A stretch of DNA of 64,000 nucleotides. Origin: Viola odorata (taxonomy: Eukaryota > Streptophyta > Magnoliopsida > Malpighiales > Violaceae). Shown here one piece after another: positions 1 through 10,811 of the stretch. A model generated the notes under the pieces. It was not told the origin of the DNA, did no database searches, and saw nothing but the letters and a program-made list of their open reading frames with translations. A program made the position numbers and the translations under genes. The stretch spans positions 36,783,661 to 36,847,660 of the forward strand of contig OY829541.1 in the NCBI GenBank assembly GCA_963691705.1. The letters run 5' to 3'. The stretch's first letter is position 1. Every line of letters begins with the position of its first letter.

Positions 1-53
1 GTTTCAAGGCTTATGTGATACAAGAAGGAGTATTCTCACTTTACTAATATCAC

Positions 54-582
54 TCAAAGTCTTAAACCTAAGGAGGAAAATGATACAAAAGAGTTATATA
101 GTTCGGACGCAAAATGGGCTTGAAAAGCCCAAAAAAAATCCACTTTCACGGGAGGCAAAACGCTATGGTGTTTTGAAGAGCCGATTTCATTCCAAGAAGG
201 CTTTACACTGCGCGGTAACATGCCGACAAGCATAACTTTTGATCCAACCGTCCGATTGGGCTGAAACTTGTCCCAAACGAAAGCTAAGATCTTGAAGTTT
301 CCGTCAAGCCTTTGTTCTCTCAAATCAGACTCCATTTGCTTGCCCAAATGTTCATGATGATTGGCCTCTTGGATGGAACATTTGTTGGCGAGCCTTGGCT
401 TGGTGAATACACACATGGACAACTTTTTCCTTGGCCTCGATGGGTTCTTCCTCACTCATTTTGCCTTCAAACCATAGGGATAACCTTCGTGCTTTGCTTC
501 GGGTGATCGGGCCTTGAGGTACTAGGTCTCGAGTGTCAACATTGGCGTCGGAAGAGTCCGTGATAGCATCAGTTATAATCAA
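54..582 (-). pseudogene. Antisense ORF remnants upstream of an LTR, with a gypsy-like basic motif
   Basis: Two overlapping minus-strand frames are open, 582-352 and 455-54. The first starts with a Met at 582 and contains PQGPITRSKARR. This resembles the short GPxTRSxAK basic motif common near the ends of plant Ty3/gypsy polyproteins. The second (133 aa) has no domain I recognise. Both run opposite to the LTR that starts at 1920. They could be an extra antisense ORF of the kind described in Tat-lineage elements, or the tail of another gypsy element inserted in reverse. No catalytic motif is present, and the frames end without a clear start or partner, so I treat them as relics. Confidence 0.35.
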
Positions 583-605
583 CCAACGTCAGAGCAAAGG
601 TATGT

Positions 606-745
606 TCTAATCTTTATTTATTTTCCTGTATGAATTCCCCTCCTCCCAGAGCGACTTTATTTATTTTCTTGCATGAAATTCCCCTCCTCCCAGAGCGACT
701 TTATTTATTTTCCTACATGTAATATCCTCCTCCCAGAGTGACTTT
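606..745. repeat. 44-bp tandem repeat, about 3 copies
   Basis: The unit contains CCTCCTCCCAGAGCGACTTT followed by a T-rich segment, and recurs at a spacing of about 43-44 bp. It is the first of four successive tandem arrays leading up to the LTR at 1920. No coding function is apparent. Confidence 0.8.
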
Positions 746-754
746 AGTACACGT

Positions 755-960
755 GTCTGTCTTTTTAATGTTGTGAAGGGTCACTCCCCCACAACATGTC
801 TTTTTAAAAGGTGTAAAAGGTCACATCCCTCACATAGTCTTTTTAACGTTGTGAAGGTCACGTCCCCACAACTTGTCTTTCAAATGGTGTGAAAGGTTAC
901 GTCCCTCACATCATGTCTTTTTAAACATTGTGATTGGTCACGTCCTCACAACATGCCCTT
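755..960. repeat. Alternating 40-45-bp tandem repeats
   Basis: Units of the form GTCTTTTTAA...TGTGAAGGTCAC..CCCACAAC alternate between two variants, one with 'ttgtgaagg' and one with 'gtgtgaaagg'. This gives a dimeric higher-order pattern over about five units. Non-coding, and part of the pre-LTR repeat block. Confidence 0.7.
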
Positions 961-1024
961 TTTCAAACATTTAAATTTTCGTAGTTGAGTCAGAGATACA
1001 TCAGCATCAGACAAACACTCAAGC

Positions 1025-1540
1025 ATCAATCAGCGACGGCCTATGAGTACGACCCTCGACGGAGCTGAAGTTTACTTTTCTGCATTAATCAGCGACGACC
1101 TACGAGTACGACCCTCGACGGAGCTGACGTTTACTTTTTTGCATCAATCAGCGACGACCTACGAGTACAACCCTCGACGGAGCTGAAGCTTAATTTTCTG
1201 CATTAATCAGCGACGACCTACGAGTACGACCCTCGACGGAGCTGAAGTTTAGTTTTCTGCATCAAACATCAACGGACTACGAGTGCTACCCTTGACGCTG
1301 CTGAATTTACTTTTCTGCATCAAACAGCAACGGACTACGAGTGTTACCCTCGACGCTGCTGAATTTACTTTTCTGCATCAAACAACAACGGACTATGAGT
1401 GCTACCCTCGACACTGCTGAATTTACTTTCCTGCATAAACAGCGATGGACTACGAGTGCTACCCTCGACGGAGCTGAATTTACTTTTCTGCACCAGAGTA
1501 TGGACTGCGAGTACTACCCTCGCCCTACCTGATTTACATT
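1025..1540. repeat. 58-59-bp tandem repeat array, about 9 copies
   Basis: The unit contains CAGCGACGACCTACGAGT and CGACGGAGCTGAA. Copies start near 1031, 1090, 1149 and 1208, a spacing of 59 bp. A diverged subtype (AACGGACTACGAGTG) continues to about 1540. There is no spacer/repeat alternation as in CRISPR, because the whole unit is repeated. Such arrays upstream of the 3' LTR are typical of Tat/Ogre-type plant retrotransposons. Confidence 0.85.
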
Positions 1541-1584
1541 TCTGCAATCAAAATATTTTCTCAAAATCAGAGAAGACTACTGTT

Positions 1585-1800
1585 CTCAATATCTGAGAAG
1601 ACATTCACCCCATTATCAAGGAGGTCATCATGCATTCAACCCATTATCAGGGAAGTCATCATTTACATTTTTCCTCATTATCAGGGAAGTCGTCATTTAC
1701 ATTTCGGCCAATTTACTTTTCATCCCAGTATCAGGGACAAGTCATTTACATTTCTGCATCTACTTTTCATCCCATTATCAGGGGAGTCTGCATTTGCATT
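1585..1800. repeat. Degenerate tandem repeat with CATTATCAGGGAAGTC core
   Basis: The core CATTATCAGGGAAGTC followed by a TTTACATTT stretch recurs about five times at irregular 40-60 bp spacing. It closes the repeat block just before the polypurine tract at 1906. Confidence 0.65.
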
Positions 1801-1905
1801 TGCATTTTTCAAACCATTGCTGGTTCGGGAGCAACCATCTTTACTGCTCATCAACAATCTCGGGTAGCAACCATCTTTAATACACCAGATTTTTGATAAG
1901 ACAGT

Positions 1906-1915
1906 AAAGAGGGGG
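1906..1915 (+). promoter_or_regulatory. Polypurine tract of the LTR element
   Basis: AAAGAGGGGG lies four bases before the TG that opens the LTR at 1920. This is the expected place for the plus-strand primer. It shows that the upstream sequence is internal to the element and that the LTR at 1920 is its 3' copy. Confidence 0.65.
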
Positions 1916-1919
1916 CAAC

Positions 1920-3931
1920 TGTTGCTACCCGATTTTTGACTCACTTTATGTTTATCGTATTATTAGCCTATTTAAATTGAAATTCTATCAATTTTTGATC
2001 TGAGGCTATTTATTTTAATATTTCGTACCATTTTGTGTCATTTTAGTTTTTTTTGTATTTTTACTGTCTTTTCGTTCGAACTTCTATCGGTCCTGAATAA
2101 ATTTCATCGGGTCATGGATCGAACGTATTCTTTATGTAATTGATAATTATCTACTATTATTTTCGTTTGTGTCATCTCATTTTGTTTTATTCAATTTACT
2201 TCGCTATAGCATTTATTTTTTGTTCGAACTTTTAAGTATTTCGAGCGAGTAAATTCGAACCATAAATTGAACTTTTTCTTTATTTACTGATTATTATTTA
2301 TTTTTTTGCATTTTATTGCATGTTTTAGTATTTTTGGTTCGGGATTTCATTCATTTCAAACGAGATTCCTCGTGTTGATAGTTCGAACCAATTAAATAAA
2401 TATTAAACATTTCCCAAAAGTCAACTTATCCTAGCCACTGATCAAAAGTTTACTCATTTTTCTCCTCATCCAACGGATCCCAATTTAAGCATGAGGATGC
2501 ATGCATGTTTCCTCTACCTCTGACACCAAATGCATTTTGCAACTTCGTTTTGCATTGCCACCTCACTCCATTTTGCATTTTTTCTGCTGCTCTTCATCTG
2601 CACAATTGCCTTTTCCCTTGCTCATCACCGATTCAACTCCCTATAAATAGCAAGCAAGCTTCTTCATTTCTCTTCACCAATTGATACACAGAAAAATTCA
2701 CAAATTTTCACTCACTCTTTCCCACTCTTTCTCACGTTTTCTCTCAGCGAAAATTGGGAAGCAAGGCAAGAAGTTCCTTTCCCTTTTATTTTTCTCATTT
2801 GGCTAAGTAATTGCTTGCTCTAACCTATTTCATAATTTTTTTCTTTTCTGCACTTTCGCTACTATCAACGCCGCCGGAGAAGAGCCACTGCTGAACCGCT
2901 GCTGTCGCCGAAGCTGCCGGAGTGGTTGTTGTCGTCACCGGAGTTGCTACGTTGCTGCACTCCCTTGCTGCGCCGATCACTGCATTGCTTTCCAATAAAG
3001 AAGATGATGAATAGTGGCAAGGAAGAAAGGAGCCATGGGCTGGGCCTCCTTTGTTTAAAATTTGTTTGGTTGATGGGCCTGGCTTGTGCCAAGCCCAAGT
3101 GAAGAGAAAGAAGGGTTGTCTAGCAGCCCACGCGGGAAAGGGGAAGGGACCAGCCCAGCTGGGCTGGTCTGTTGGGCCTTTTGGCCCACTCTTGGGCCTA
3201 GTGGACCGAACCCATTTTTTTGGCCCATCGCATTTATTTTTCGTACCGATTCTCGCATGCTTTGTACTGTTTATTTATTTTTACATACTTTGTGTTGTTC
3301 ATTTATCTTTGCATGCTTGTACTATTTATTTATTTTCGTATGCTCGTTTCTGCATGTTTAATTATTTTGCTTGCGTATAATCATCAAAAATTGTTATCTC
3401 GCTTGCGTACAGTAAGTCGTTAAATATTTATCTATTTTCCGATTATCATTTTTCCGAACTAATAATCTCGACTTTCTAGGGTAAAATAATCACCCATACC
3501 CTTCACAAGTAGGCATTTCTCACCCTTTTATTTATTCCACGTTTTTTTTATGCTTATATGCATGACTATTTAAAATTATTAAAATTTAATTTATCCGTTG
3601 GGCATGATCACGTAAATTAGGACATTTATATTTTCTTAAAGCATGATCAAACACCTCTTTATCCGGTAACCTTTTTAGGATGAGACTCGGTTGCCTAACA
3701 CCTTCCCAAGTCCATAATACGACCCCGAACCACTGTTCTCGGGTTCAGACCCACTTTTGCCTTAGCTTTTTATTTTGTTTTCTGTCATGTTCTTAAAAGA
3801 TAGGTTCCCTAAACCTAGAAACAAAATAGGGTGGCGACTTCATTGCATCATGTGAGATGAGTCCAATTTCATCTCCCATCCAGTCCCAAACCCGCGTCGC
3901 ATTAGGAAAAATCCAAAAAGGGGGTGCGACA
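1920..3931 (+). mobile_element. 3' LTR of a Ty3/gypsy (Tat/Ogre-like) retrotransposon, 2012 bp
   Basis: The LTR opens TGTTGCTACCCG and closes GGGTGCGACA, giving TGT...ACA ends. It is preceded by a polypurine tract, and the downstream sequence resumes a Mutator transposase reading frame, which fixes the right edge at 3931. A likely promoter TATA box is at 2641-2648, followed by pyrimidine-rich leader-like sequence. The length above 2 kb, the end sequence and the upstream tandem arrays fit Tat/Ogre-like gypsy elements, but no pol domain is in view to prove the lineage. The 5' part of the element would lie left of the window. Confidence 0.65.
2641..2648 (+). promoter_or_regulatory. TATA box of the LTR promoter
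   Basis: CTATAAATAG lies about 720 bp into the LTR, with a pyrimidine-rich stretch (CTTCTTCATTTCTCTTCACC) just downstream that looks like a transcript start region. Prediction only. Confidence 0.45.
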
Positions 3932-5283
3932 GAAACCATTCGTAAAATTGTTTTCAAAAGGTTTAAAGAGAGAAAAAGTTTTGTGAACAAGTTTAAAGAT
4001 GGTTTAGGTCCCAAAATTTAGAAAAAGATTAATCATAACATGGAAGAGTGTGGGATATTTTGGGTGGATAGTAATGGAGATGATGGATTTGAAGTGCACC
4101 TATATGAGGACACCAGCTGGGTGGTGAGCTTGGAAAAATGTAGTTGTACATGTAGGATGTGGGAATTAACGGGAATACCGTATGCACATGCAATGTGTGT
4201 CATTGCTAATGAGGGTCACAACTTGGATGTTTAGATGTTATATGTCCAAGTGGTATAACCGGGAAATGTTTGAATTGGCATACAAAAACCCAATCCTGCC
4301 TGTGCATTCTAGGAAGTTTTGGGCCAAGAGTAGCAGTTACTTCAATTAGGCCTCCTTCATTTGTCAAATTTCCTGGGAGACCAAAGAAGATAAGGAGGAG
4401 GGAAGGTTGAGAGGCAAAACAGTGTGGGCAAAAAATGAGTCATAAAGGAAGGAAGATGACTTGCACTTTTTGCAAGAAGCCTGGACACTATTCCATTACC
4501 TGCCCAGACAATCCAGAAAACCAGGTGCTAAATTTTAACGTTTTTTTTTTTGGCTAAAACATATTTGATGTTGCATCTGTTAGCTATGTGCATAATTGGT
4601 TTTCATGAAAAAAATGCAGGTTGATGAACCACAACCTGCAAATGTTGCTGGTCCAGAACAAGGACAGCCTGCTGGGTCAGATCAAAACACTACCAGGAAG
4701 CAAAGGAAGATGACTTGCACTTTTTGCAAAAAGGATGGCCACAGGAAAGACGGTTGTGTCTTAAACCCTGCCACTAAGGTTAGTTCATCAACCTAGATGT
4801 TATGTGTTTGACGGAGTAAATGTTAAGAATGATCCAATTTTTTCCCTGTAGCAGCGTTATGTAAATCCAGCAAACACACAAGTATCCACGCAAGATTCTC
4901 ATGTGTCTGCATCAGAATTGCAACACTCACAATTTCAAGCCTCCCAAGTGTCCAATAGAACCCAAGAACTTTTGCAAGAACATAGGCAGCCATGCGGAAC
5001 AGCCCTACTCACCAGAGGGAGAAAAAAAAAGTCTGACAAAAATAAGGGTAAACTACCGAGCGGGTTTGGTTGTTTTGTTACTGAATCTGGGTGGAGTTGC
5101 TATGATGTGAGTAAAACAATTGTGCTTGTGTGTAGTATAGAACATGCTTATATGGTAATTTATAACTTTTGTTTCTGTCGTTTGTAACAATCACAGCCTA
5201 ATACACCACGACAAAGGGTGATTGTTGTCCCAGATAGAAGAAAGACACGGTCACAGGATGGAGCTGGTACTTCAGGAAAGTAG
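3932..5283 (+). pseudogene. Mutator-like (MULE/MuDR) transposase, C-terminal exons, interrupted by the LTR
   Basis: Directly after the LTR edge an open frame encodes the transposase C-terminal part. At about 4040-4230 there is a SWIM-type region (CSCTCRMWELTGIPYAHAM). The third metal ligand, normally Cys in GIPC-H, is Tyr here. After it come a PPSFVKFPGRPKKIRRRE segment and two CCHC knuckles (CTFCKKPGHYSITC near 4470; CTFCKKDGHRKDGC near 4725). Likely introns with GT..AG ends lie at 4525-4619, 4779-4851 and 5107-5196, and the frame ends at TAG 5281-5283. Breaks seen are an in-frame stop near 4018 and frameshifts near 4230 and 4347. The catalytic DDE part is absent and would lie left of the inserted retrotransposon. 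The family assignment is firm; activity is ruled out. Confidence 0.8.
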
Positions 5284-5741
5284 GGATTATGTAATATGTT
5301 CGTTGATTTTGTTTGGATGTACGGGCTCGTTGTTTAAGTAGCTTTTGATGTACTAGACTATATCATGTACTAGCACGTTGTTTAAGTAGCTTTTGATGTA
5401 CTAGACCATATCATCAACCATGGCACTAAGTGTGAGCTCTTGGGGCAGATGTTGAGAGATTTTTCATTGGAGATTTATGACAAACAGGAGTTGCAGTTCA
5501 TGGGGCGGCCTGTGCATTTTGTAATTTTTGTCCACTTCTTTCCTGGCAGTTGTTTTGTGACTTTTTTTGCGTTTAATGGGATAAATCATAAATGTGTTTT
5601 TTTCCTTAGAATTTGCTGATCTTTTGTTATGTTATTTACTATACCAGTTACTAGTTGTGTAGTTTAATGAGTCTCGTGGTTTATATTTATACTGAAAAAA
5701 GACTGTGTGAGAAACAGGAGGAAGGAGCAATTGGCATTTTG
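5284..5741. other. Non-coding 3' flank of the MULE gene with a 48-bp direct duplication
   Basis: No gene is seen. At 5328-5414 a unit containing GTTTAAGTAGCTTTTGATGT is duplicated in tandem with a 48-bp period. The stretch ends at the TTA target site of the Harbinger element. Confidence 0.6.
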
Positions 5742-6186
5742 TTAGACCATCCACAGCAGTGGGCGTCAAGTGTCACACTTGACACCCGCCACATCAGCTT
5801 AACACCCAACCAAATCATCACTTAACACCCATCATCCACAACAGGGTACTTTTTAAGGTGTCATTCACTTTCTCTCTCTTCCACATCACTTCCCACTAAC
5901 TTTCATTTCTTTTTCTTATTAACATTTATAATTACTATAATTTATTTTTTATAATATAATAAATAATAAATAATATATTTTTAATATAAATTAATTAAAT
6001 TTCATAAATTTTTTTCAGTTCCCAAAAAATCTATACTTTTTTAATACAATAAATAATATGATATTTTTTAAAAATAACATACGATATTATTTATCACTCA
6101 GTAAATTAAACATATATAGATTATTGCAAACGAACAAGAAAATACACACTAAATAAAGATTAACTTGAGAAATAATTTTTTTAAAT

Positions 6187-7509
6187 CTAATCGAGGGTTG
6201 TTCCAAATTTATTCCAGATGTGCTCAACGAGATCCTTTTTCAACTGAATATGTTGTGCTCTATCACGTAGCTCGACTCTAGTATGAATATATGATTCGGA
6301 TCGGCATTGGACATGCACTTCATATTGAGGCAGCACTTGCGTTTGGACATTGAACAAGGAGCTAGACCCGGGACTATCCGACTGATCGAAGTTGATATTT
6401 TCCCAATTTCGTGAATATGTATCTCGTTCATCCTCCACAATCATGTTATGTAAAATAATGCAAGCCCTCATTATTTTACCTAAGACATCGATATCCCACA
6501 TCCTGGCTGGTTGGCGAATAATGGAAAAGCATGCTTGGAGTACCCCGAATGCATGTTCAACATCCTTCCTACATGATTCTTGTTGTTTGGAAAACAATTG
6601 TGCTTTGTTTCCTTGGGGTAATTGAATCGACTGGACGAAGACGGGCCATTTAAGGTAGATTCCGTCGGCAAGATAGTATGCAAGATTGTACTGCCGGCCA
6701 TTCACAGTGTAGTTCACCGTTGGAGCTTCACCAGACTCAATGTCGTCAAAAACTGGTGACCTATCTAGTACATTTATGTCGTTCAATGTTCCGGGCAAGC
6801 TAAAAAAAGTATGCAATATCCACAAATCATAGGAGGCCACTGCCTCCAGGATAACTGTTGTCGTGCCCTTGTGTCCACTAGTAAACTGCCCTTGCCAAGC
6901 CTTAGGATAATTCTTCCACTGCCAATGCATGCAATCGATACTTCCAATCATTCCGGGGAAACCACGATCCTGACCAACTCGGAGTAACCTTTGCACATCT
7001 TCCACATTTGGCCGTCTTAACTATTCATCTTAAAATAATGCAATTATTCCTTCGCAAAAATTACGAGTGCACTCAAGTGCAGTGGTTTCTCCAATCTTCA
7101 CATACTCATCACAAGCATCCCCGATGACTCCATATGCGAGCATACGTATGACAGTTGTACACTTTTGGATAGGCGTCAAACCAAGCTTGCCCGCATGGTT
7201 CCGCCTTTGAGTGAAGTAGTTGTCGTAATTTGATAAAGCTTCTACAATTCGGAGAAATAGTGACCTTCTCATTCGAAATCTTCTTCTAAATTGCATTTCA
7301 GTGTAAGTGCATGGCTCGTCGAAATAGTCGACCATGAGCCTTTGATGGGCAGCTGCATGATCCCTGCTTATAGATTTTCTCTTATGTGATTGATTATTTC
7401 GCCTCTACAGCTCTTCAAGAAGTTCTTGTTGCCTTACGAGTATAGATTCATCCAACTCCCATTGTTGTTGGATCTCTTCGAGATTGAAGGTATCTTTGGG
7501 TAGATCCAT
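6187..7509 (-). pseudogene. PIF/Harbinger DDE transposase with three in-frame stops
   Basis: From an ATG at 7509 one frame runs 441 codons to 6187, about the usual length for plant PIF transposases. The DDE residues are all visible: D in GMIGSIDCMHWQWKN, D in LPGTLNDINVLD, and E in CRKDVEHAFGVLQ. These belong to the plant DDE_4/PF04827-type nuclease, which cuts at the element ends. The frame is interrupted by TAG at 7405-7407 (codon 35), TAA at 7030-7032 and TAG at 7021-7023; otherwise it is uninterrupted. Apart from these nonsense changes the catalytic core looks well preserved. Its partner, ORF1, lies upstream on the same strand. The start at 7509 is preferred because it gives a hydrophilic N-terminus joined to the conserved MVDYFDEPCTY segment. 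Confidence 0.85.
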
Positions 7510-7652
7510 TGGATGATATGAAGAAAAAGAATTGAACTGAAAAGTTTTAAGTGGTATTCATATGATGTGCAATACCATTTTTATAATAAATGGTCTCCGA
7601 ACTCCAATCAGTTCATTTAATTTAATTCAATCTGAAGATAAGATATAGAAAG

Positions 7653-8535
7653 ATGACAAATCACGTGTGGTGTTTTGTCATGATTAAATCAGAAGGTAGT
7701 GGGGGTGGGGACGTCGTTATCTATTCAGAATCTAGGGTGTGGTGTTTTGTCATGATTCAATTAGAAGGTAGTGGGGGTGGGGACGTGCTTATCTATTCAG
7801 AATCTAGGGTGTGGTGTTTTGTCATGATTCAATCAGAAGGTAGTAGGGGTGGGTACGTTCTTATCTATTCAGAATCTAGGGTGTTGTGTTTTGTCATGAT
7901 TAAATCAGAAGGTAGTGGGGGTGGGGACGTCGTTATCTATTCAGAATCTAGGGTGTGGTGTTTTGTCATGATTCAATTAGAAGGTAGTGGGGGTGGGGAC
8001 GTGCTTATCTATTCAGAATTTAGGGTGTGGTGTTTTGTCATGATTCAATTAGAAGGTAGTGGGGGTGGGGACGTGCTTATCTATTCAGAATCTAGGGTGT
8101 GGTGTTTTGTCATGATTCAATTAGAAGGTAGTGGGGGTGGGGACGTGCTTATCTATTCAGAATCTAGGGTGTGGTGTTTTGTCATGATTCAATCAGAAGG
8201 TAGTGGGGGTGGGGACGTTCTTATCTATTCAGAATCTAGGGTGTGGTGTTTTGTCATGATTCAATCAGAAGGTAGTGGGGGTGGGGACGTCGTTATCTAT
8301 TCAGAATCTAGGGTGTGGTGTTTTGTCATGATTCAATCAGAAGGTAGTGGGGGTGGTGACGTTCTTATCTATTCAGAATCTAGGGTGTTGTGTTTTGTCA
8401 TGATTCAATCAGAAGGTAGTGGGGGTGGGGACGTCGTTATCTCTTCAGAATCTCGAGTGTTGTGTTTTGTCATGATTAAATCAGAAGGTAGTGGGGGTGG
8501 GGACGTTCTTATCTATTCAGAATCTGAGGGTAGAG
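7653..8535. repeat. 72-bp tandem array (about 12 copies) inside the Harbinger element
   Basis: The unit begins GTGTGGTGTTTTGTCATGAT, continues with GTAGTGGGGGTGGGGACGT and ends TCAGAATCTAGG. It repeats with an exact 72-bp spacing and few substitutions. Because 72 is divisible by three and the unit has no plus-strand stop, an ORF of 340 codons (7653-8675) stays open through it, with a 24-residue period. That ORF runs opposite to both transposon genes, so I read it as a by-product of the repeat. Diverged single copies recur at 9950-10230 near the other end. G-run pairs in each unit (GGGGG.GGGG) could support G-quadruplexes between neighbouring units. Confidence 0.9.
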
Positions 8536-8671
8536 TCATGTCTAATAAACTCTCTTATTCAAACGGAATTATTGAAATTAACATACACTTTCACAACCCA
8601 CAAATTATTCAAAATAACACACAATTCGAAAATAAAATACACAATTTGAAAGTAAAACACACAATAACAAA

Positions 8672-9814
8672 CTAGTTCTCAAACAACTCCTTCAGTAGCA
8701 TCTTATACATATTTTCATCTATAGCATCACGATTTTCTTTGGCCTTCAAGGACATCAACATCTCCATCTTCTTAACACGTGCATACTCCAACATAGCTGA
8801 TGCAGTACTAGCCTTGGATTGTTCAATGTTTTCACGAGCACGGGCTAAATTAGATAACTCCTCCTCAATATCAACATTTGATTTTCTAGAAGTCGAATAT
8901 CTGCTCGATGAAGCTCTAGCTTTCTTCTTTGTTGCATCCCTACCTTCTGGACGTACAATGGAAGGAGCTGAGGATTCAACGTCATCGCCACCACTTTTTC
9001 TCTTCGATCCACTACTTGTAGATTCATTTGCTCCTGGCATATATCTGGGTTGGTCTCGAACCAACTTCCACTCTTCCAGCAAGGAAAACCTATTACCTTC
9101 GCTCTCTTGATACAACTCTAGACCCTTGGCTATGTAGTTATCATCGGACCAACCACTACACTTCACTCTACATGCTCTACTGTAATAACCAATAAAACTA
9201 CCTATATTTTTATTGATCCTACGAAAATGACTTTTGCACTGTATCCCGGACCTCTGTTTTCCACCTTGGATGTTTTCATTCATATACTCTGCAACTTTAC
9301 CCCAGAAAGTATCACCCTTTTGATTCATCCTCAATTCACTATCATTACTAACGTGGAAAATAAAGATTTGTTCTCTTCCGTGCTCTAAAAGTCGTAACCT
9401 AATGATCTCTTGGCTGATTGTTTGGTTGGAGCAAGAAAACTGAGAGGGGTATCCCCATCAACATTTCCCATAGATATTTGTGTGGAAAATTCAGGGAAAT
9501 CACTTGATCCACTACTGAAAGGGGGTGTTTGGCTCATGAGTTTGTTCACTGTTTGGATAGTTCATAGGAGCGGGAATAGAGCTGTTTCCAGGAACAGGTT
9601 GATAGCCATAAGGCATATAAGGATGATTATATGGGTATTGCATGCCAAAATTTGGGGGCATCGCATTCTGCGATCCAAAATTAGGCTGCATCCCCGTATT
9701 CTGAGGATTTTCTGGGCATTGAATGTTTGGGTTCGGAGGTCGCATATTTGGATTTTGAGCTTGGTTAGGGAAGTTGTAATTTGGAAAAAAAGGATAATTT
9801 TGTGAAGGATCCAT
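8672..9814 (-). pseudogene. Harbinger ORF1 (Myb/SANT-like, NAM-associated) with frameshifts
   Basis: ORF1 proteins of PIF/Harbinger elements bind DNA and help the transposase enter the nucleus and find the ends. Here an ATG at 9814 opens a Pro/Asn/Gln-rich N-terminus (MDPSQNYPFFPNYNFPNQ...). After frame changes near 9515 and 9370, the trihelix-like region follows (NQKGDTFWGKVAEYMNEN; FRRINKNIGSFIGYYSRA; GWSDDNYIAKGLELYQ), and the frame ends at 8672. The C-terminal part (9334-8672) is a clean 220-residue frame with a basic Ser-rich linker (GSKRKSGG) and a coiled-coil-like tail rich in Glu, Met and Lys. At least two frame breaks separate the N-terminal and C-terminal parts, so this is a broken gene. 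Confidence 0.75.
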
Positions 9815-9884
9815 GAAAGAGCTTGAAGATTGTAAAAAGCTCAGATTTTTTTTTGGTGTCCAAATGACACAAACACAATCTCTA

Positions 9885-10620
9885 TTTATAGATCTCAAAA
9901 AATAAAAATAATGGTATATTTTTTAAAATTATTTTGAGTAATTATTATAGAAAGATGACAAATCACATGTGGTGTTTTGTCATGATTAAATCAGAAGGTA
10001 GTGGGGGTGGGGACGTTCTTATCTCTTTAGAATCTCGAGTGTTGTGTTTTGTCAATAATTCAATCTGAAGATAAGATACAGAAAGATGACAAATCACGTG
10101 TGGTGTTTCATCATGATTAAATCAGAAGGTAGTGGGGGTGAGGACTTTCTTATCTCTTCATAATCTCAAGTGTTGTGTTTTGTCAATAATTCGATCTGAA
10201 GATAAGATATAGAAAGATGACAAATCACATGTGGTGTTTTGAGTAATTATAGATCTCAAAAAATAAAAATAATGATATATTTTTTATAATTATTTTGAGT
10301 AATTATTATGAAAAAATGCATTTAAAAAAGAACAAAATTTAAAAAAATGTAAAAAACTCGGATTTTTTTTAGTGATCAAATAATACAAACCTAGTCTCAA
10401 TTTATAGATCTAAAAAAATTAAAAATAATGGTATATTTTTTATAAAATTATTTTGAGTAATTATTATGAAAATAAGCATTTAAAAATGAAAAAAAATGAA
10501 AAAAAAAAGTAAAAAACTCTAATTTTTTTTAGTGTCCAAATAATACAAACCTAGTCTCTATTTATAGATCTCAAAAAATTAAAAATAATGGTATTTTTTT
10601 TTTTTGAGTATTTATTATAA
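9885..10620. repeat. AT-rich subterminal repeats of the Harbinger element
   Basis: A block containing TTTATAGATCTCAAAAAA, AATAATGGTATATTTTTT and TTTTGAGTAATTATTAT recurs about four times (near 9890, 10245, 10400 and 10560). It is interspersed with diverged copies of the 72-bp unit (9950-10230). Repetition near one end is usual for transposase-binding regions, but no binding site is proven. Confidence 0.65.
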
Positions 10621-10662
10621 AAAAAAACTCATTACAAAAATGAGGGGGGAAAAAAAGAAAAT

Positions 10663-10811
10663 TGAGGTGGACCAATGACAGGCCGCCACGCGTGAGCGTG
10701 CAGGCCTGTCATGACAGCCCTGCCGCGCACGCGTGGCAGGCTGTCATTGGTCCACCTCAAAAAAAAAATTTAAAAAAAAAACAAATTGACAGTGGGGGTC
10801 CCACTGTCAGT
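10663..10811. repeat. Two strong hairpins near the right Harbinger end
   Basis: TGAGGTGGACCAATGACAG at 10663-10681 pairs perfectly with its complement at 10741-10759. The inner arms are the complementary pair GCCACGCGTG / CACGCGTGGC. A second short palindrome, TTGACAGTGGG...CCCACTGTCAG, lies at 10787-10811. These GC-rich stems stand out in AT-rich DNA. Confidence 0.85.

Noticed and set aside
1025..1540. Regularly spaced short repeats resembling a CRISPR array
   Set aside because: The whole 58-59-bp unit repeats with no unique spacers, and the context is a plant retrotransposon.
7653..8675. 340-codon plus-strand ORF with a 24-residue repeat
   Set aside because: It exists because the 72-bp DNA repeat has no stop in that frame and a length divisible by three. 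It runs against both transposon genes and has no start context or domain.
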